The notes beneath the pieces were generated by a model, which saw only the letters and a list, made by a program, of their open reading frames with translations, made no database searches and was not told the origin of the DNA. From NCBI GenBank assembly GCA_943789135.1, contig CALSSY010000013.1, positions 1 through 63,073 of the forward strand: a stretch of 63,073 nt of DNA, read 5' to 3'. The position numbers and the translations under genes are program-made. This DNA is from an uncultured Bacteroidia bacterium. Lineage in GTDB: Bacteria > Bacteroidota > Bacteroidia > NS11-12g > UBA955. Positions within the stretch are counted from its first letter, which is position 1; each line of letters opens with the position of its first letter. This document shows positions 1 to 10,021 of the stretch, in pieces.

Positions 1-1250
1 TTTCAATCGCTAAACACCGGTTCAAAATATTGGGTAAAGCCTTGCTGCCGGCGAATTCAATTTCTGACAATTCAACACGATAACCTTGTATTTTTATCTG
101 ATCGTCACTTCGGCCGTGGCAAAAGAATTGCTCCGAATCCAAACTTCCGATATCTCCGCTTTTGTAAAACCAAATGCCGTCTTTTTCGAAAAATTTAGAA
201 CGTTGTTCGGCATTTGCGTGTAAATAACCTTCGAGTTGTCTGCAAACCACCTAAACATAATTCGTTTTGATCGTCAAAATCTAATGTGACGGTTTTCATT
301 GGTTGGCCAATACAAACAATTCCATTACTATGTAAACATTCATCAATGATTGTAGGAACGGTGTATCGGGTACAATAAATAGTCGCTTCTGTAGGGCCGT
401 ATACATTATCAATTTGGGTTTGGGGACATGCATTGGACCATATATTAACCTGAGATAATTTTAGGGCTTCTCCACAAAACTGACTTACTTTTAAATGGGG
501 TAATTCCAATTCATCTGCATAAGGAGCCAACATTTCTACAGCAGAAGGTACCATTAATGCAAAGCTGATATCATGGCTTTCCAGAGTATCGTATAAAGCC
601 AAGGGCTTCACCAATTTCTGACTCGGCACGTAAAAACTTGCACCTAATAGGGTGGGAACGCCAAAACTCATGACCGATAAATCAAAGGTTAGTTCAAACA
701 TTTGAAGAAAGCGATCTTCAGCACTTAGCTCGTAACCCAAGTCAAAAAATCCATCAAAGAAAGCCTCTAAATTCCCAAATGAAATGGGAACGCCTTTGGG
801 TTTTCCTGTCGTACCCGATGTGAATAAAATATAGGCCCAATCTTTTGAGTTTACTTGAGATAATTTCCAATCTGCATCGTTACTGGACGGTTTTAAACAG
901 GCCAGTTCTGGGATTTGGGGAATTCCTATTTGTTCGGAATCAAGCACAGCGCCAATAGAACTGGCTTCTACGATGTCTTTAAGTCTTTGTTCTGGATATT
1001 CAGGGTTTAAAGGTACATATGCTTTGCCGCTAACCCAACAAGCAATTAGGGAAGCATAGGTGCTAAAATCATTTCTCAAGACAACTCCAATAGGCCCTGG
1101 AGATTGTAAAATCGAATTTTGGAAATCCTGAATGAAATGCGAAAGATCTTGGTAGGTGTAATTTTCATTTTCAATTACACACCATGTTTGTTCTTTTTGA
1201 GTTTGAAGTGAATCAAGGATTTTGTTTAAAAAGCGCATGACCTCACTCAT
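1..1250 (-). CDS. DltA-like AMP-dependent adenylating enzyme, 3' end outside window, frameshifted
   Basis: This is an ANL-superfamily adenylation enzyme that would activate an amino or carboxylic acid with ATP. The P-loop-like motif FTSGTTGKPKGVP lies at about residues 143-155, and the core motif VYGPTEAT follows near residue 285. The frame breaks at about position 238. After it, the next frame continues with QLEGYLHANAEQRSKFF, then the motif YKSGDIG and the hinge region GRSDDQIKIQGYRVEL, and runs off the window edge, so one indel splits a real gene. The closest family match by eye is D-alanine:carrier-protein ligase (DltA) or a stand-alone NRPS adenylation domain; the substrate cannot be read. 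The start ATG (1248-1250) overlaps the gatB stop by 8 bases, so translation is probably coupled to gatB. Confidence 0.8.
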
Positions 1251-2685
1251 TAAGTAATTTATTCACCCACTGATTGGTGGTTTTGGGGTCGGCTTTACCT
1301 TTTGAACGTTTCATTACTTCTCCAACAAACATTCCAGAAAGTCCTGTTTTCCCTGCTTTGAATTCGGCTACTTTATCGGGGAATTCGCTCAAAACTTGTT
1401 TTACCAATTCTTCAATAAATCCAGTATCGCTACTTGTAGCTAAATTGAGTTTTTCAACTACTTCTTTGGCTGATAATTCAGGAGACGCAATCATTGCTGG
1501 AAACAACTTCTGACTGGCAATACTGTGATTGATGCTTCCGCCTTGTATCAATTCAATGATTTCAGCTATTTGCTCTGCCGACAATGGAAAATCTTGAAGG
1601 TGTAAGGCCCGTTCATTTAAAAAACCTCTGATGGTTACCGTAACCCAGTTCGACGCTGTTTTGTAAGGGGCGCCTAATCGCACAAGTTCTTCAAAATAGA
1701 AAGCCGATTCCTTATCATCTATCAATACCGAAGCATCGTAATCGTTCAATCCATATTCTTCTGTGAATCGTTTGTATAAAGATTCGGGTAACTCGGGCAT
1801 GTTTTCACGCACACGTGCTACATCCGCGTCGGTAATGAGGGTAGGAGGTAAATCGGGTTCTGGGAAATAACGATAATCGTTAATGGCCTCTTTTTTTCTC
1901 ATAGAGAATGTAGAGCCGTTCAATCCATTAAATCCTCGGGTTTCACCTTGCACTTTACCACCGTCTTCAATCAAAGCAATTTGCCTGTTAATTTCAAAAT
2001 CAATGGCCCGCTTAACATTGGAAATGGAATTCATGTTTTTTACTTCCACTTTTGTCCCAAATGTGGTTGAACCTTTTGGCATAACTGAAATATTGGCATC
2101 ACATCTAAGGCTTCCCTCTTCCATGTTGCCATCGCAAATTTCCAAGTAACGCACCAAACGACGTATTTCGGAAACAAACGCATAAGCTTCGTCGCCATTT
2201 TTTATATCTGGTTCGGATACCACCTCAATTAACGGTGTTCCTGCACGATTATAATCCACTAAGGTATCGTATAAGTCTTGATCGTGCATACTTTTGCCGG
2301 TATCCTCTTCCATATGGATACGAGTAAGTCTTATTGACTTCTTAATCCCGTCTTTCGTTTTAATAGGAACACGACCTCCTACGCACAAGGGTGTATCGAA
2401 TTGTGTTATTTGGTATCCCTTTGGTAAATCCGCGTAATAGTAATTTTTGCGCGAGTAACGATTTACTCGGGTAATATCACATTCCAAAGCAAGTCCCATC
2501 TTCATGGCTTTTTCAATGGCTTGGGCATTGTGCATGGGTAATGTGCCCGGGTGACCCAAACTGATAGGACTTACCTGTGTATTGGGTAAGGCGCCATATT
2601 CAGTAGAGTCGGAAGAAAATGCCTTACTTTTAGTAAGGAGTTGAATGTGAATTTCTAATCCAATAACGGCTTCGTAGGCTGACAT
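1243..2685 (-). CDS. gatB: Aspartyl/glutamyl-tRNA(Asn/Gln) amidotransferase subunit B
   Basis: GatB is the kinase/transamidase subunit of GatCAB, which converts Glu-tRNA(Gln) or Asp-tRNA(Asn) to the amidated form in the cytoplasm. The 480-residue length is normal for the family. The N-terminal signature AYEAVIGLEIHIQL is present, followed by the metal-binding catalytic cradle (SLGHPGTLPMHN, YYYADLPKGYQITQ). The C-terminal YqeY-like tail ends in TNQWVNKLLNE. The gene is intact, unlike several neighbours. A -7 element TATCTTTG lies 10 bases upstream of the ATG. The stop overlaps the start of the downstream adenylating enzyme. No gatA or gatC is in the window. Confidence 0.97.
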   Translation of the reverse strand: MSAYEAVIGLEIHIQLLTKSKAFSSDSTEYGALPNTQVSPISLGHPGTLPMHNAQAIEKAMKMGLALECDITRVNRYSRKNYYYADLPKGYQITQFDTPLCVGGRVPIKTKDGIKKSIRLTRIHMEEDTGKSMHDQDLYDTLVDYNRAGTPLIEVVSEPDIKNGDEAYAFVSEIRRLVRYLEICDGNMEEGSLRCDANISVMPKGSTTFGTKVEVKNMNSISNVKRAIDFEINRQIALIEDGGKVQGETRGFNGLNGSTFSMRKKEAINDYRYFPEPDLPPTLITDADVARVRENMPELPESLYKRFTEEYGLNDYDASVLIDDKESAFYFEELVRLGAPYKTASNWVTVTIRGFLNERALHLQDFPLSAEQIAEIIELIQGGSINHSIASQKLFPAMIASPELSAKEVVEKLNLATSSDTGFIEELVKQVLSEFPDKVAEFKAGKTGLSGMFVGEVMKRSKGKADPKTTNQWVNKLLNE

Positions 2686-2695
2686 AATTGCTCAA

Positions 2696-2703
2696 CAAAG
2701 ATA
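2696..2703 (-). promoter_or_regulatory. gatB -7 promoter element TATCTTTG
   Basis: It matches the Bacteroidetes -7 consensus TAnnTTTG and sits 10 bases before the gatB ATG. No clear -33 TTTG is visible. It is back to back with the rnpB promoter, so both start in the 65-base space between gatB and rnpB. Confidence 0.5.
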
Positions 2704-2739
2704 ACGCACGATAATGTGTTTTACTACCCGAAAAAGGTC

Positions 2740-2747
2740 TATTTTTG
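2740..2747 (+). promoter_or_regulatory. rnpB -7 promoter element TATTTTTG
   Basis: A perfect TAnnTTTG element ends 3 bases before the first paired base of RNase P RNA (2751), which agrees with transcription starting at the mature 5' end. The -33 region is only T-rich. Confidence 0.6.
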
Positions 2748-2750
2748 CAG

Positions 2751-3118
2751 AAGGCAGTTCGTTCTATCGACTTGTGCAAACAAGTAGGAAAGTCCGGGCA
2801 ACACAGGGCATCGCACTTCCTAACGGGAAGGGGATCGAAAGATTCACAGAAAGTGTCACAGAAAATTACCGCCCTGACGAGTTTGGGGTAAGGGTGAAAA
2901 AGTGAGGTAAGAGCTCACTCGTTCCGGTGTGAATCGGGATTGGGATAAACCTTGCGAGTTGAAAGACCGAATAAATCTGGAATAAAGGGCTGCCCGCCCA
3001 ATCGCTTGCGAGCCAGAAGGGTAGGTCGATTGAGGTATTTCGCGAGAAATATCCTAGATGAATGATAGAAGCCACGGCAAAAACCGTGCGTACAGAACCC
3101 GGCTTATAGAACTGCCTT
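2751..3118 (+). ncRNA. rnpB: RNase P RNA (class A)
   Basis: This is the catalytic RNA of RNase P, which matures tRNA 5' ends. The two ends form a perfect 10-bp P1 helix: AAGGCAGTTC at 2751-2760 pairs with GAACTGCCTT at 3109-3118. The universally conserved P4 strand and its context, GGAAAGTCCGGGCAACA, lies near 2787, and the 3' conserved segment ACAGAACCCGGCTTATAG at 3092-3109. Length is about 368 nt, normal for type A. A T-run (3115-3122) follows P1 and could serve as the terminator. Short open frames in this region are incidental. Confidence 0.96.
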
Positions 3119-3144
3119 TTTTTTATAATTTTTTTCGAAAAATG

Positions 3145-3177
3145 TTTGCATAATACTGAATCATTGACGTACATTTG
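3145..3177 (+). promoter_or_regulatory. tRNA-Gly promoter, TTTG-N21-TACATTTG
   Basis: A -33 element TTTG (3145-3148) and a -7 element TACATTTG (3170-3177) with a 21-base spacer precede the mature tRNA start by 22 bases. Both match the Bacteroidetes primary sigma consensus. Confidence 0.65.
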
Positions 3178-3199
3178 CACCACTCTTCGAAAGAAGCAT

Positions 3200-3272
3200 G
3201 CGAGAGTAGCTCAGCTGGTAGAGCACAACCTTGCCAAGGTTGGGGTCGCGAGTTCGAATCTCGTCTCTCGCT
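3200..3272 (+). tRNA. tRNA-Gly (anticodon GCC)
   Basis: The cloverleaf folds fully. The acceptor strand GCGAGAG pairs with CTCTCGC (3265-3271), the D-arm is GCTC/GAGC, and the anticodon stem is CAACC/GGTTG. The loop TTGCCAA carries GCC at 3233-3235, and the T-loop is TTCGAAT. The discriminator is U. No CCA is encoded, so CCA must be added by the nucleotidyltransferase, for which a candidate gene lies at 59.2-60.6 kb. Confidence 0.97.
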
Positions 3273-3280
3273 CAACACAA

Positions 3281-3307
3281 AAAGCCCCAATTTGGGGCTT
3301 TTTTTAT
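3281..3307 (+). terminator. Rho-independent terminator after tRNA-Gly
   Basis: The hairpin AAAGCCCCAA/TTTGGGGCTT is followed by a T-run, directly downstream of the tRNA. Confidence 0.85.
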
Positions 3308-3518
3308 GGGGTATCAAACATTCGGAACATTTGGCTGTGAGGTGCTTTAATTCTAAGACATATTCAGTTTCACAAAACGAATATATATTGATTCATAAAT
3401 GATTTGAGGCTATGTAAGCGTATCAACTAGCTCAATTAGTAGAAGTACCTATTTTAACCCCATAGAGTTTAATTATTGGTGGTAAATAAGGATTTATTGT
3501 ATTTGATTTTTATCCAAA
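3308..3518. other. Gene-free AT-rich stretch with a tRNA-like remnant
   Basis: No credible coding region is visible. Around 3428-3485 the sequence resembles a decayed tRNA: a D-arm-like TAGCTCAATTAGTAGA, then a possible anticodon arm CTAT...ATAG and GTTTAATT where a T-arm would be. No acceptor stem pairs, so it is not called as a tRNA. Confidence 0.3.
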
Positions 3519-3543
3519 AGAAAAGCCCCGTTTCCGGGGCTTT
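3519..3543 (-). terminator. Terminator downstream of gldJ
   Basis: The inverted repeat AAAGCCCC/GGGGCTTT (3522-3543) with a T-rich tail on the minus strand lies about 27 bases past the gldJ stop. Confidence 0.8.
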
Positions 3544-3569
3544 CGTATAATTAAAATTATATTTAAATA

Positions 3570-5255
3570 TTAACGACGTTTGGTCTTAACATCAATACCG
3601 CTTACTGGTAATTTGTTGTACTTTTTCTTAGAGTTTCCTACAGGAGAACCCACACGAATCATTGCACAACGGAATCCAAGATAAGAAGATGATTGATCTT
3701 GGTCTAGGAATCGACGGGTACCAGGAGTTGCTTGGTAAACACGATCTGTCCAGTTACCTCCTTTAATTACACGGGCTTTATCGTTAATTAAGGTAGTAAC
3801 ACCGTATTCATAAGTCAAATCAGGCTCTTCCATTCCAGCTTGCATATCCTTGTAACCAATGTTATCAGATTGACTGTAGTTACGACGACCACCTTCTTTA
3901 ATAGAAGTCTTAACAACATCTTGGTATTTGATACGACCTAAATCGTCTTTATCGCTTAATCCGTTAGGACCGTTAGGATCCATAACTACTTGTTGGAACT
4001 TGTTACCACGGAAAGGCATAAATGCGTCCATATCTTCCAAAGAAAGTGGACGATAAACATCCATTACCCACTCAGACACGTTACCTTCCATGTTGTACAA
4101 ACCGTAAGCATTTGGCCAAAAAGAATGAACGTGAGTGGTAATCATACCACCATCGTTAAGGGGACCACCAGCAATACCGGCATAATCACCTTTTCCGCGC
4201 ATAACGTTCAAACGTATCTTACCGCGATCGGCTTCCTTACCGTCTTTGATACGGATGGTATAATCAGACCACGTGTATATTTTGTTTTGATCGATGTTAT
4301 CAAATTGGGTTTCACCAATGGCTGCTTTACACGCATATTCCCATTCAGCTTCAGTAGGTAAGCGGTAATCAGGAAGTAATATTCCATCTTCCATTTTAAC
4401 CTTAAATCGTTTTTGATCTTTCTTCTTAGCTTTTTGGTAGTTACGCAAAGGCTTTTTACCTAGCATGTTGCCCGCACCTCTCTTGGTATTTACAGCGCCA
4501 GAAATATCAACACCACTGAAGATACCGTTATCTTGACCGGCTAAATACGCGCGAGTATTGAAGTTGTTGAAAGGATCGCTATTAATGGTTTGGTTACCCG
4601 CGTCGAAATTAATTAGACGCTCACGGTCTAAAATCATTTCGTTTACACGATCTGTACGCCACTTAGCGTATTCGTTCGCTTGGTGCCAGTTCACACCTAC
4701 AACAGGATAATCCTGGTAAGAAGGGTGGCGGAAATAATATTCTACGAAAGGCTCGTTGTAACCCAACTTACTTCTCCAACAGTTCGTATCTGGAAGAATT
4801 TTGTTGTACAAACCACCTTCGGATGCGGGATCATTCGGATCGATTTGAACTCCAGCAAATTCATGCGTGCTCTGTAGACCACTGTTATTGGCATTAAAAA
4901 CACGCTGATACCAAAATACGAAATCTCCGTATTCGTGATTACTAACCTCGCATTCGTCCATATAGAAGGAATGAACGGTTACGGTTCTTTCTACGTTGTC
5001 GTGTTCGTATTTTAGATCGGTTTCGGTATTACCCATGGTGAATGCTCCACCTTCAATCAATACCAAACCCGGACCTGTTTCTTGTCCTTTGTATTTTAAT
5101 TTTGCATAACCGCCCCATTTAGGGTCGTTGTGCATTTGGCCAGTGTTCTTACTTTTGATTCTTGGACCACGTGGATCACACGATGTGAAAACCACGCCAA
5201 GAAGCGCAGTTGCCATAAGTACTTTTGTTGTTTTCATTTTGAAATTCTTCAACAT
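3570..5255 (-). CDS. gldJ: Gliding motility lipoprotein GldJ
   Basis: GldJ is an outer-membrane-associated lipoprotein needed for gliding and for stability of the T9SS ring protein GldK. It has 561 residues, the usual GldJ length. A lipobox VVFTSC places the lipidated Cys at about residue 26. A formylglycine-generating-enzyme-like (SUMF1) fold spans about residue 62 (LVLIEGGAFTMGNTETD) to residue 535 (GNWTDRVYQATPGTRR, then SYLGFRCAMIR). The second Met, residue 7, is an equally good start (position 5237) and gives a more standard signal peptide. GldK is the main alternative, but it is normally shorter and sits beside gldL/M/N. Adjacency to porU and porV supports GldJ. The gene is intact. Confidence 0.88.
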   Translation of the reverse strand: MLKNFKMKTTKVLMATALLGVVFTSCDPRGPRIKSKNTGQMHNDPKWGGYAKLKYKGQETGPGLVLIEGGAFTMGNTETDLKYEHDNVERTVTVHSFYMDECEVSNHEYGDFVFWYQRVFNANNSGLQSTHEFAGVQIDPNDPASEGGLYNKILPDTNCWRSKLGYNEPFVEYYFRHPSYQDYPVVGVNWHQANEYAKWRTDRVNEMILDRERLINFDAGNQTINSDPFNNFNTRAYLAGQDNGIFSGVDISGAVNTKRGAGNMLGKKPLRNYQKAKKKDQKRFKVKMEDGILLPDYRLPTEAEWEYACKAAIGETQFDNIDQNKIYTWSDYTIRIKDGKEADRGKIRLNVMRGKGDYAGIAGGPLNDGGMITTHVHSFWPNAYGLYNMEGNVSEWVMDVYRPLSLEDMDAFMPFRGNKFQQVVMDPNGPNGLSDKDDLGRIKYQDVVKTSIKEGGRRNYSQSDNIGYKDMQAGMEEPDLTYEYGVTTLINDKARVIKGGNWTDRVYQATPGTRRFLDQDQSSSYLGFRCAMIRVGSPVGNSKKKYNKLPVSGIDVKTKRR

Positions 5256-5339
5256 GTGTATGATATAACGAGCGTATGTGCTTATTTATTGCAAACTTAC
5301 TGTTTAATTGTGTTTTTTCTATTAAGTGTGCTTTACGAT

Positions 5340-6346
5340 TTAGAATTCTGGACACTTTAATGGACGGAATGGTTTCGAGCCAGGAGGCACGCACCAATCG
5401 ATGGTAGCGCTCACTTCATGACTTGAAGGAATAGCGCTTCTTCCATCACTAACGGTAAAGTCGTAACTATATCCAAACTTGAAGCGATCTTTTCTGAAGC
5501 CATAAGTAAAATAACAGCATCCGAAGTGTTGTAGTTACCAAATGTTTGACGGAACCACATACCCGTAACCAACGGACCTTTATTTACATAAAATCCAAGA
5601 TTTAACTGAGTGAAATTACGTTGCACCATGAACAAGGCGTTTGGAGAGATGATTATCTTCACTGAAACGATTTCCTCCGTACTTGATATTACCGCCCATG
5701 TGCACAGTATAGCGTATGGGTAGGATTTCATCAGGATTTTCATAGAAACTCCAGTTTGGCTGTGTAATGTTATGAGCGGCGAATCCACCGTAAAATTTTG
5801 AATTATAAATAACCCAACCTGCATTGAAGTTAGGGTAGGTCACACGTTGAGATGCCTGTTGTTCTCCTGTTGGATTTACAAATCCTTGTGTTGGAAGGAT
5901 TTGGTCTCCAAAACGAAGACGATTCCAATCTAAACTTTTTATAGCAATGCACCTTGCAATCCAAAACGCATTACTGCTGCATTTCTGCCGCGACCTATGG
6001 TAGGTAATAACTAGTATACACCGCTAATTGTAGTCGATTGTAGAAGTCCAGATCCAGCTACATCATGAAAAACCATAGCACCGATACCACCACCAATACT
6101 TGGTATATGCTGGTCCCATGAAAGGTTGTAAGAGCGAAAGGTTCCAGGAAGACTTGGCCACTGATTTCGGTAGTTCATTGAAATTCGACCGGCCGCTCCT
6201 GTTTGACATACAGCTGAACCCGCCAAAGCAGGATTTGTATATACTGGAGCCGCGTAGAATTGCGTAAGTTCTGGGTCTTGAGCGGCTAAATTGCTGCTCG
6301 CCAAAACTAACATACCCATCAATGCAATGCGTAGAGATTTCTTCAT
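5340..6346 (-). CDS. PorP/SprF family type IX secretion membrane protein, frameshifted
   Basis: This is an outer-membrane beta-barrel of the PorP/SprF family, used for surface anchoring or secretion of T9SS cargo. The start ATG (6344-6346) opens a signal peptide ending in SSNLAAQ, followed by the family hallmark DPELTQFYAAPVYTNPALAG. The rest is spread over other frames: NYRNQWPSLPGTFRSYNLS and GGGIGAMVFHDVAGSGLL in the first, MTYPNFNAGWVIYNSKFYGG in another. The C-terminal HEVSATIDWCVPPG ends at a TAA at 5340-5342. The total span of about 335 codons fits the family, so this looks like one gene with three or more indels. It lies upstream of gldJ on the same strand, about 85 bases away. Confidence 0.85.
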
Positions 6347-6367
6347 AGTGGTTCTATACTTGGGTAA

Positions 6368-6375
6368 CAAATGTA
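6368..6375 (-). promoter_or_regulatory. -7 promoter element TACATTTG of the PorP/SprF-family gene
   Basis: A TAnnTTTG match lies 21 bases before the ATG. The -33 region is T-rich with no exact TTTG. Confidence 0.5.
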
Positions 6376-6575
6376 GAGATAAAACGAATTAAATAAAAAA
6401 ATATTTTGTTTCGAGCCCTTATTGCTTAGGGGCTTGGATAAAAACATGACAAACTTTGGAAAAAAACTAAACGGATTTTTAGTGAAACGCATTTCAGTCA
6501 GATTTGTATCATTCTGAGGCCAGTATCCAATAATAAATGAGTAAAATGCGTTATCTTTACGTTTTGTAGACAATA

Positions 6576-9500
6576 ATGAAAATTAAGTCCAATAATAAGA
6601 TTCATACTTGGGTAATTGCCCTCCTAGCTTTTCTCCTATTCAATAATGGGTTTTCTCAGTTTACAGGAGAAAAACAACCCCTTTGCCGAAGGAAAATGGG
6701 TCGCACTATCCGTAGATGAAGGAGGATTTTTCAAAGTATCATTTTCAGATTTAAAAGAATACGGATTAACCCCCAGTCAAATAAATCCTAAAACGCTACG
6801 ATTGTTCGCATCTCAAGGTACAGGTTATCCAGATGTAAACGGCACCGTTACTTCCAGTATGCCCGAAATACCTATTTGGATTGAAGGGGAAAGCAGATGG
6901 TTCTTTTGATGCGGAAGATTTTATTCTTTTTTATATAGAACCACTCGTTCATTTTGAGCCGGAAAATTTGAGATTTAAAAAGGAAAGGCATCAATACGCA
7001 AATAAAATTACCGCTTATTTAGGATCAAACAATCAAACTGAGGGCAAGCGTGCAAATAAGGCTCAAGGAAATACTCAAAATGAAGTTCCCATTATCTATG
7101 GTGGTTGTATTTTGAATGTTTTCGAAAAGGACCTCCAAAATCCGTTGGGTATGGGTCGTGTATGGTTAGGTGAAAAACTTGGAAACGAGACTTTAACCAG
7201 AACGTACCCCAAATCAAATTCCTCAAGGAGCGGATTCAACATGGTTGCGATTTAGAATTGGTGCATCCATGGTTGATGAAACGGGCAACATGGGTATAAA
7301 GTACGGATCCCAAGACTTTGATTTATTCTTAAGAAGAAATATTTCAGGTGATGAAAATATTTACACCCAAGAATTTCAACTGAAAACTACTGAAACGGGA
7401 GATTTCCCCATTATTCTGACTTTAAGTAGAAACAATTCACAGTCAGCAGCATATTTGGATTATGTACAATTTCAATCCTTTGCCAAGCATGAAAGTGTTT
7501 CAGCGAAGAGTTGGTTTTATCCGCAACTCGCTAATGAAAATCTAACTAATGGAATTGTCTTCGAATTTCCTGGTGAAATCAACGATCGCATTGTCTGGGA
7601 TGTTAGCAATCCCTACAACCCCGCAATTCTAGTTTCTCAAAACAAAGCGGGCAGCCAACATTATTACAATCCCAAACCAATCAATTCGGCACATTTGATG
7701 GTAGATCGTATAGCTCAGATTTCTGCCCCTGTTCTAAGAAGGTCTATTCTTCATTCTGATATCAACGATAAAATAGCCTCAACGATTTACATAACAAGTC
7801 CCAATTTCCTATCTACCCTAAAAGGAATAGATTGGAATGCGATTAATCCCGATAGTAAGATAATTAGCACACAAGAAATTTACGATCAATATAGCGGTGG
7901 GGAGCCTGATCTAGGAGCGATTCGTGCATATTTGAGGTTTTTATATGCAAACTACAAGGATGTTAATGGAAAGGCTATTTTGAAATACGTCACCTTAGTG
8001 GGTGCCGCATCTTACGATTTCTTCGATCGATTGCCCGGTAACACCAATTTTGTGCCGATATACCAATCGCTAGGAGAGAATAAAACTTCAAATTTCAGTT
8101 TAGACGATTATATAGGATATCTAACTGAGGGGTGAAGGTGACCCAAGATTGGATCAAAGTAAGTTGGATGTTATAATTGGTCGCGTTCCTGCGAGAAGTG
8201 AAAATGAGATTGTACAATTTTTTGAAAAAAGAAAAAATTACCTTTCTACCAAGAGTTTAGGTTCATGGAGAAGTCGAATCACATTTGTAACCGATGATGT
8301 TGACGACAGCTGGGAAAAAGAGTTTACCTACGAATCCGAGGATTATGCCAACTTCATAGCAAAAAATCATCCTTATTTAAAAGTAAACCGCATTTATGCG
8401 GATGCTTTCGTTCAAAAAACCAATGGTAATAATGAAGCTTATCCAGATGTGAATAATGCAATTAAAAAGAGTTTTGAGGAAGGAAGTTTGTTCATCAATT
8501 ATCAAGGTCATGGTGGAGAAACGGGTTGGGGGCAAGAAGCTTTTTTCGATATCCCTACAATAAATTCCTTAACCAACCCTTATAGTTTGCCCGTATTATT
8601 CACAGCAACCTGTGAGTTTTCTCGTTTTGATAACCCTGTTTTACAATCGGCAGGTGAAAAAACACTATTCCGAAAAAATGGAGGAGCGGTAGCATTAATG
8701 ACAACCACACGTACCGTTTGGGTTTCCGGAAATTCGATAATAAACGATGCATTTTGGAAAAACTATGGATTTCCAAAGCCAAATGAACCGATCCCAACCC
8801 TAGGCGAACTCTACGGCAGAATGAAGAATCGTCCTCGTTTGAATTCTGAGGATAATAAATTCGCTTTATTGGGAGACCCATCCATGAAATTGGCGTTTCC
8901 AGAACACTTGGTGGATATCGATTCAATTAATGGAATAGCCTACGAAAATTTCACGGATACGCTAAAGGCTTTTGCCGTTCTAAAGGTAAAAGGACATATT
9001 ACAGAGCGCTTAAAGGGTATTATGTCCGATTTTAATGGAATTCTGGAAGTAGAAATCTTTGATAAGCCTCTTCAACAATTTACATTGAACAATGACAATT
9101 CCGGTATCAATATCCCATTCGAAACGGAATCCAGTATCATTTATAAAGGTAAAGTTACGGTTACCAATGGCAGATATGAGTTTGCGTTTGCTATACCTAA
9201 AGATATTCTTACCAAGTAGGTGAGGGACGGTGCATTTTTTATGCATACAACGAAGTTACCCGATGCTTTCCGGTTTTTGGAAGTTCAATATTGGAGGTTC
9301 AAGTCCAATAAACTTTGTGGACACCCATGGGTCCAACTGTAAAAGCCTACATGGGGTCGATACTTTATTTGTCAAAGGAGGGAATGTTCAATCTGAAACG
9401 CAATTTGTCGGTCGTGTTTTTGATCCGAATGGCTTAAATGCAACAGGTTCGGGAATAGGCCGAGATATGGTTTTAACGGTTGACCCCGGGACCTCGGAAG

Positions 9501-9989
9501 AAATGAGTTTCGTTGTAAATGAATTTTTCAGTTACGATGCCAATTCATATCAAAAAGGGGACCATAACCTTTCCCTTATCAGATTTAAAACCCGGGAAGC
9601 ACAAAGCCCACATTAAAGTTTGGGATATCTTTAATAATTCGGGTACATCTGAAGTTGATTTTTACGTTGGTCCAGCTCGAGAATTGCATATTTCAGACTC
9701 AAAAGCCATTCCTAATCCAATTAATTCCATGGAAAATTTGCGTTTTTCGCTAAATCACAACATGGCCAACGAAGATCTTACCCTGAATATTGAAATCTTT
9801 ACTATAAGTGGATCAAAGGTTTACGAGAATGAAACCTTTATTTGGTCGGCTCCAAGCAAAATTACAATACCTGAAAACCAAGATGATTGGTTTGGGGGAT
9901 TTGATTTGCCATCGGGTCTTTACATTTATCAAATCCAATTGTTAACCCAAGACGGCCTATCGGATCGGTGTTTCTGGAAAATTGATTAA
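6576..9989 (+). CDS. porU: Type IX secretion system sortase PorU (gingipain-like C25 family), frameshifted
   Basis: PorU is the cell-surface cysteine protease that removes the C-terminal signal from T9SS substrates and attaches them to lipid. The ATG at 6576 opens a signal peptide ending in NNGFSQ. Peptidase C25 features are clear: the His motif YQGHGGETGWG (His codon 8509-8511) and the Cys motif TATCEFSRFDNP (Cys codon 8611-8613). The C-terminal end, SGLYIYQIQLLTQDG, resembles the T9SS sorting-domain fold. About seven frame changes occur (near 6668, 6893, 7245, 8140, 9215, 9340 and 9590). Several fall in homopolymers, for example an A-run at 6670. Total length of about 1,135 codons matches PorU. 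It is followed by porV after 32 bases. Confidence 0.93.
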
Positions 9990-10021
9990 ACCGTAAAGAA
10001 ATCAATCAAAAGACCAAAAAG

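Noticed and set aside
2714..3183. Short open frames on both strands across 2714-3183
   Set aside because: They lie in the RNase P RNA, whose P1 helix and conserved cores are clear; the frames show no protein-family features.
3123..3402. Small open frames over the tRNA-Gly
   Set aside because: They are translations of a tRNA and its terminator.
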